Source of the DNA: Bacillus aerolatus
GTDB lineage: Bacteria; Bacillota; Bacilli; Bacillales; Domibacillaceae
DNA: 64,000 nucleotides
Direction of reading: 5' to 3'
Assembly (NCBI RefSeq): GCF_009183655.1
Contig: NZ_WEIO01000011.1
Location: forward strand, 96,436 to 160,435
Of the stretch, positions 63,158 to 64,000 are shown one piece after another (within the stretch, counting starts at the first letter, position 1; each line of letters begins with the position of its first letter). The notes below the pieces were generated by a model that was not told the DNA's origin, ran no database searches, and saw nothing but the letters and a program-made list of their open reading frames with translations. Both the position numbers and the translations under genes were made by a program.

Positions 63158-63229
63158 TTTCGAAAGCAAAAATAATATTTATCTCTTTAATATCCTAATG
63201 AGAAATTTTATTTTGTTTTAAAAAAACAG

Positions 63230-63258
63230 TTGACGAATTTTATGTATTGCTTTAATAT
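63230..63258 (+). promoter_or_regulatory. rRNA-type promoter P1
   Basis: TTGACG (63230-63235), 17-base spacer, TAATAT (63253-63258), preceded by an A/T-rich UP-like tract. Confidence 0.7.
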
Positions 63259-63411
63259 ATGTCTAGTGACGTTGAACGAGAGCAAAGCAATTTAACTTAC
63301 ATAACATTAAACTTGAAAGTTTAATGTTTGATTAACCAACTATATGCTTGTTATATAAAAAGGTTTTAAGGTTTGATTCGAATCAAGTTAAATGTTTTTT
63401 AAAGAAACCAC

Positions 63412-63440
63412 TTGATTTGCTCGTTCGAATATGTTACAAT
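63412..63440 (+). promoter_or_regulatory. rRNA-type promoter P2
   Basis: TTGATT (63412-63417), 17-base spacer, TACAAT (63435-63440), 23 bases before tRNA-Leu; with P1 it forms the usual tandem arrangement of Bacillus rRNA operons. No gene lies between 63158 and 63462. Confidence 0.7.
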
Positions 63441-63462
63441 TTAACTCTGTTGCAAAATATAT

Positions 63463-63545
<83 letters not shown>

Positions 63546-63554
63546 TCAAAAATT

Positions 63555-63631
63555 GCGCCCGTAGCTCAATTGGATAGAGCGTTTGACTACGGATCAAAAG
63601 GTTAGGGGTTCGACTCCTCTCGGGCGCGCCA
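63555..63631 (+). tRNA. tRNA-Arg (ACG)
   Basis: Acceptor GCGCCCG / CGGGCGC, anticodon ACG in CTACGGA (A34 read as inosine), CCA encoded. Confidence 0.95.
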
Positions 63632-63639
63632 TTTATTAA

Positions 63640-63716
63640 CGGGAAGTAGCTCAGCTTGGTAGAGCACTTGGTTTGGGACCAAGGGGCCGCAGGTTCGAAT
63701 CCTGTCTTCCCGACCA
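63640..63716 (+). tRNA. tRNA-Pro (TGG)
   Basis: Acceptor CGGGAAG / CTTCCCG, anticodon TGG in TTTGGGA, CCA encoded. Confidence 0.95.
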
Positions 63717-63731
63717 TTCATATTATAATAT

Positions 63732-63805
63732 GCGGGTGTAGTTTAATGGTAAAACCTCAGCCTTCCAAGCTGATGTCGTGGGTTCGATTCCCATCACCCG
63801 CTCCA
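63732..63805 (+). tRNA. tRNA-Gly (TCC)
   Basis: Acceptor GCGGGTG / CACCCGC, anticodon TCC in CTTCCAA, CCA encoded. Directly followed by the rRNA leader. Confidence 0.95.
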
Positions 63806-63809
63806 AAAT

Positions 63810-63826
63810 TGATCTTTGAAAACTGA
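63810..63826 (+). promoter_or_regulatory. boxA-like antitermination signal
   Basis: TGATCTTTGAAAACTGA, close to the boxA sequence (TGCTCTTTGAAAACT) of Bacillus rRNA operons that binds NusB/NusE. Confidence 0.6.
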
Positions 63827-63883
63827 ACAAAATACATGCCAGTAAGTTAATTCTAATTTTTAAAACATGAGCTATGCAAACAT

Positions 63884-64000
63884 CTTTTTGGAGAGTTTGA
63901 TCCTGGCTCAGGACGAACGCTGGCGGCGTGCCTAATACATGCAAGTCGAGCGGACTTGACTGGAGCTTGCTCCAGTTCAGGTTAGCGGCGGACGGGTGAG
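63884..64000 (+). rRNA. rrs: 16S ribosomal RNA, 5' end (cut by the window)
   Basis: GAGAGTTTGATCCTGGCTCA, GACGAACGCTGGCGGCGTGC, AATACATGCAAGTCGAGCGG and GCGGCGGACGGGTGAG are the invariant start of bacterial 16S rRNA; the V1 hairpin (CTGGAGCTTGCTCCAG) is of Bacillaceae type. The first mature base is put at about 63884. It is cotranscribed with the four tRNAs before it. Confidence 0.96.

Noticed and set aside
62207..63462. Integrated phage or plasmid element at the tRNA genes
   Set aside because: No integrase, no duplicated tRNA 3' end and only one small gene; the insertion is too small to call a mobile element.

Overview
This is a chromosomal window from a Gram-positive, endospore-forming Bacillaceae bacterium. 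The evidence is strong purine-rich ribosome binding sites, frequent TTG/GTG starts, SigA/SigB/ECF-type promoters, and a right half (ddl to the tRNA cluster) that keeps the Bacillus subtilis gene order ddl-murF-cshA-ydbS-ydbT-acpS-ydcC-alr-ndoAI-ndoA-rsbRSTUVW-sigB-rsbX-tex-ydcK-trnS. The window ends inside the first ~115 bases of a 16S rRNA gene. The species cannot be fixed from this fragment.

Left part (1-26 kb). A spermidine/putrescine ABC importer (potABCD) is followed by a LiaI-LiaH(PspA)-LiaF-LiaS-LiaR cell-envelope stress operon with a 28-base palindrome (candidate LiaR operator) in front. Next come an aminotransferase and an aldehyde dehydrogenase, a CdaR/PucR-type regulator and a divergent ThDP enzyme, which look like an amino-acid catabolic locus. 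After a HAD phosphatase, a MerR-type protein and an unusual diacylglycerol-kinase-family protein comes a second, separate PspA operon: DUF4178, PspA, DUF4247 lipoprotein, DUF350 and a membrane-bound spermidine-synthase-like protein. It is preceded by a near-perfect SigW-type promoter. A second catabolic locus follows (SSS symporter, ornithine-cyclodeaminase-family reductase, FAD amine oxidase), divergent from a second CdaR paralogue and next to a GlcD-type FAD oxidase; the main promoter has a CcpA cre site in its spacer.

Middle part (28-43 kb). This holds a nitronate-monooxygenase-like protein, cardiolipin synthase, the cystine transporter TcyP, a 47-codon gene behind an ECF-type promoter, an array of ~120-base palindromic repeats (one carrying a nested inverted copy), a DedA / glycolipid glycosyltransferase / DedA / polysaccharide deacetylase group, and two magnesium-related membrane proteins (a CNNM-CBS protein and MgtE). 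The CNNM gene has a ~190-base leader with several hairpins and a 7-codon upstream ORF whose Shine-Dalgarno sequence lies in a hairpin. A DctA/GltP-type symporter closes the region.

Right part (43-64 kb). This is the conserved core: cell-wall precursor enzymes, DEAD-box helicase CshA, PH-domain proteins YdbS and a frameshifted YdbT, AcpS, the YdcC lipoprotein, alanine racemase, the MazEF-type EndoAI/EndoA pair, the whole SigB partner-switching stressosome module with a perfect internal SigB promoter, Tex, an SprT-like protein, and ten tRNA genes leading into an rRNA operon. A DUF6241 gene and a remnant of a second copy sit between the two tRNA-Leu genes.

Recurring themes are envelope stress (two PspA systems, ECF promoters, SigB) and small palindromic repeats placed at the 3' ends of genes.
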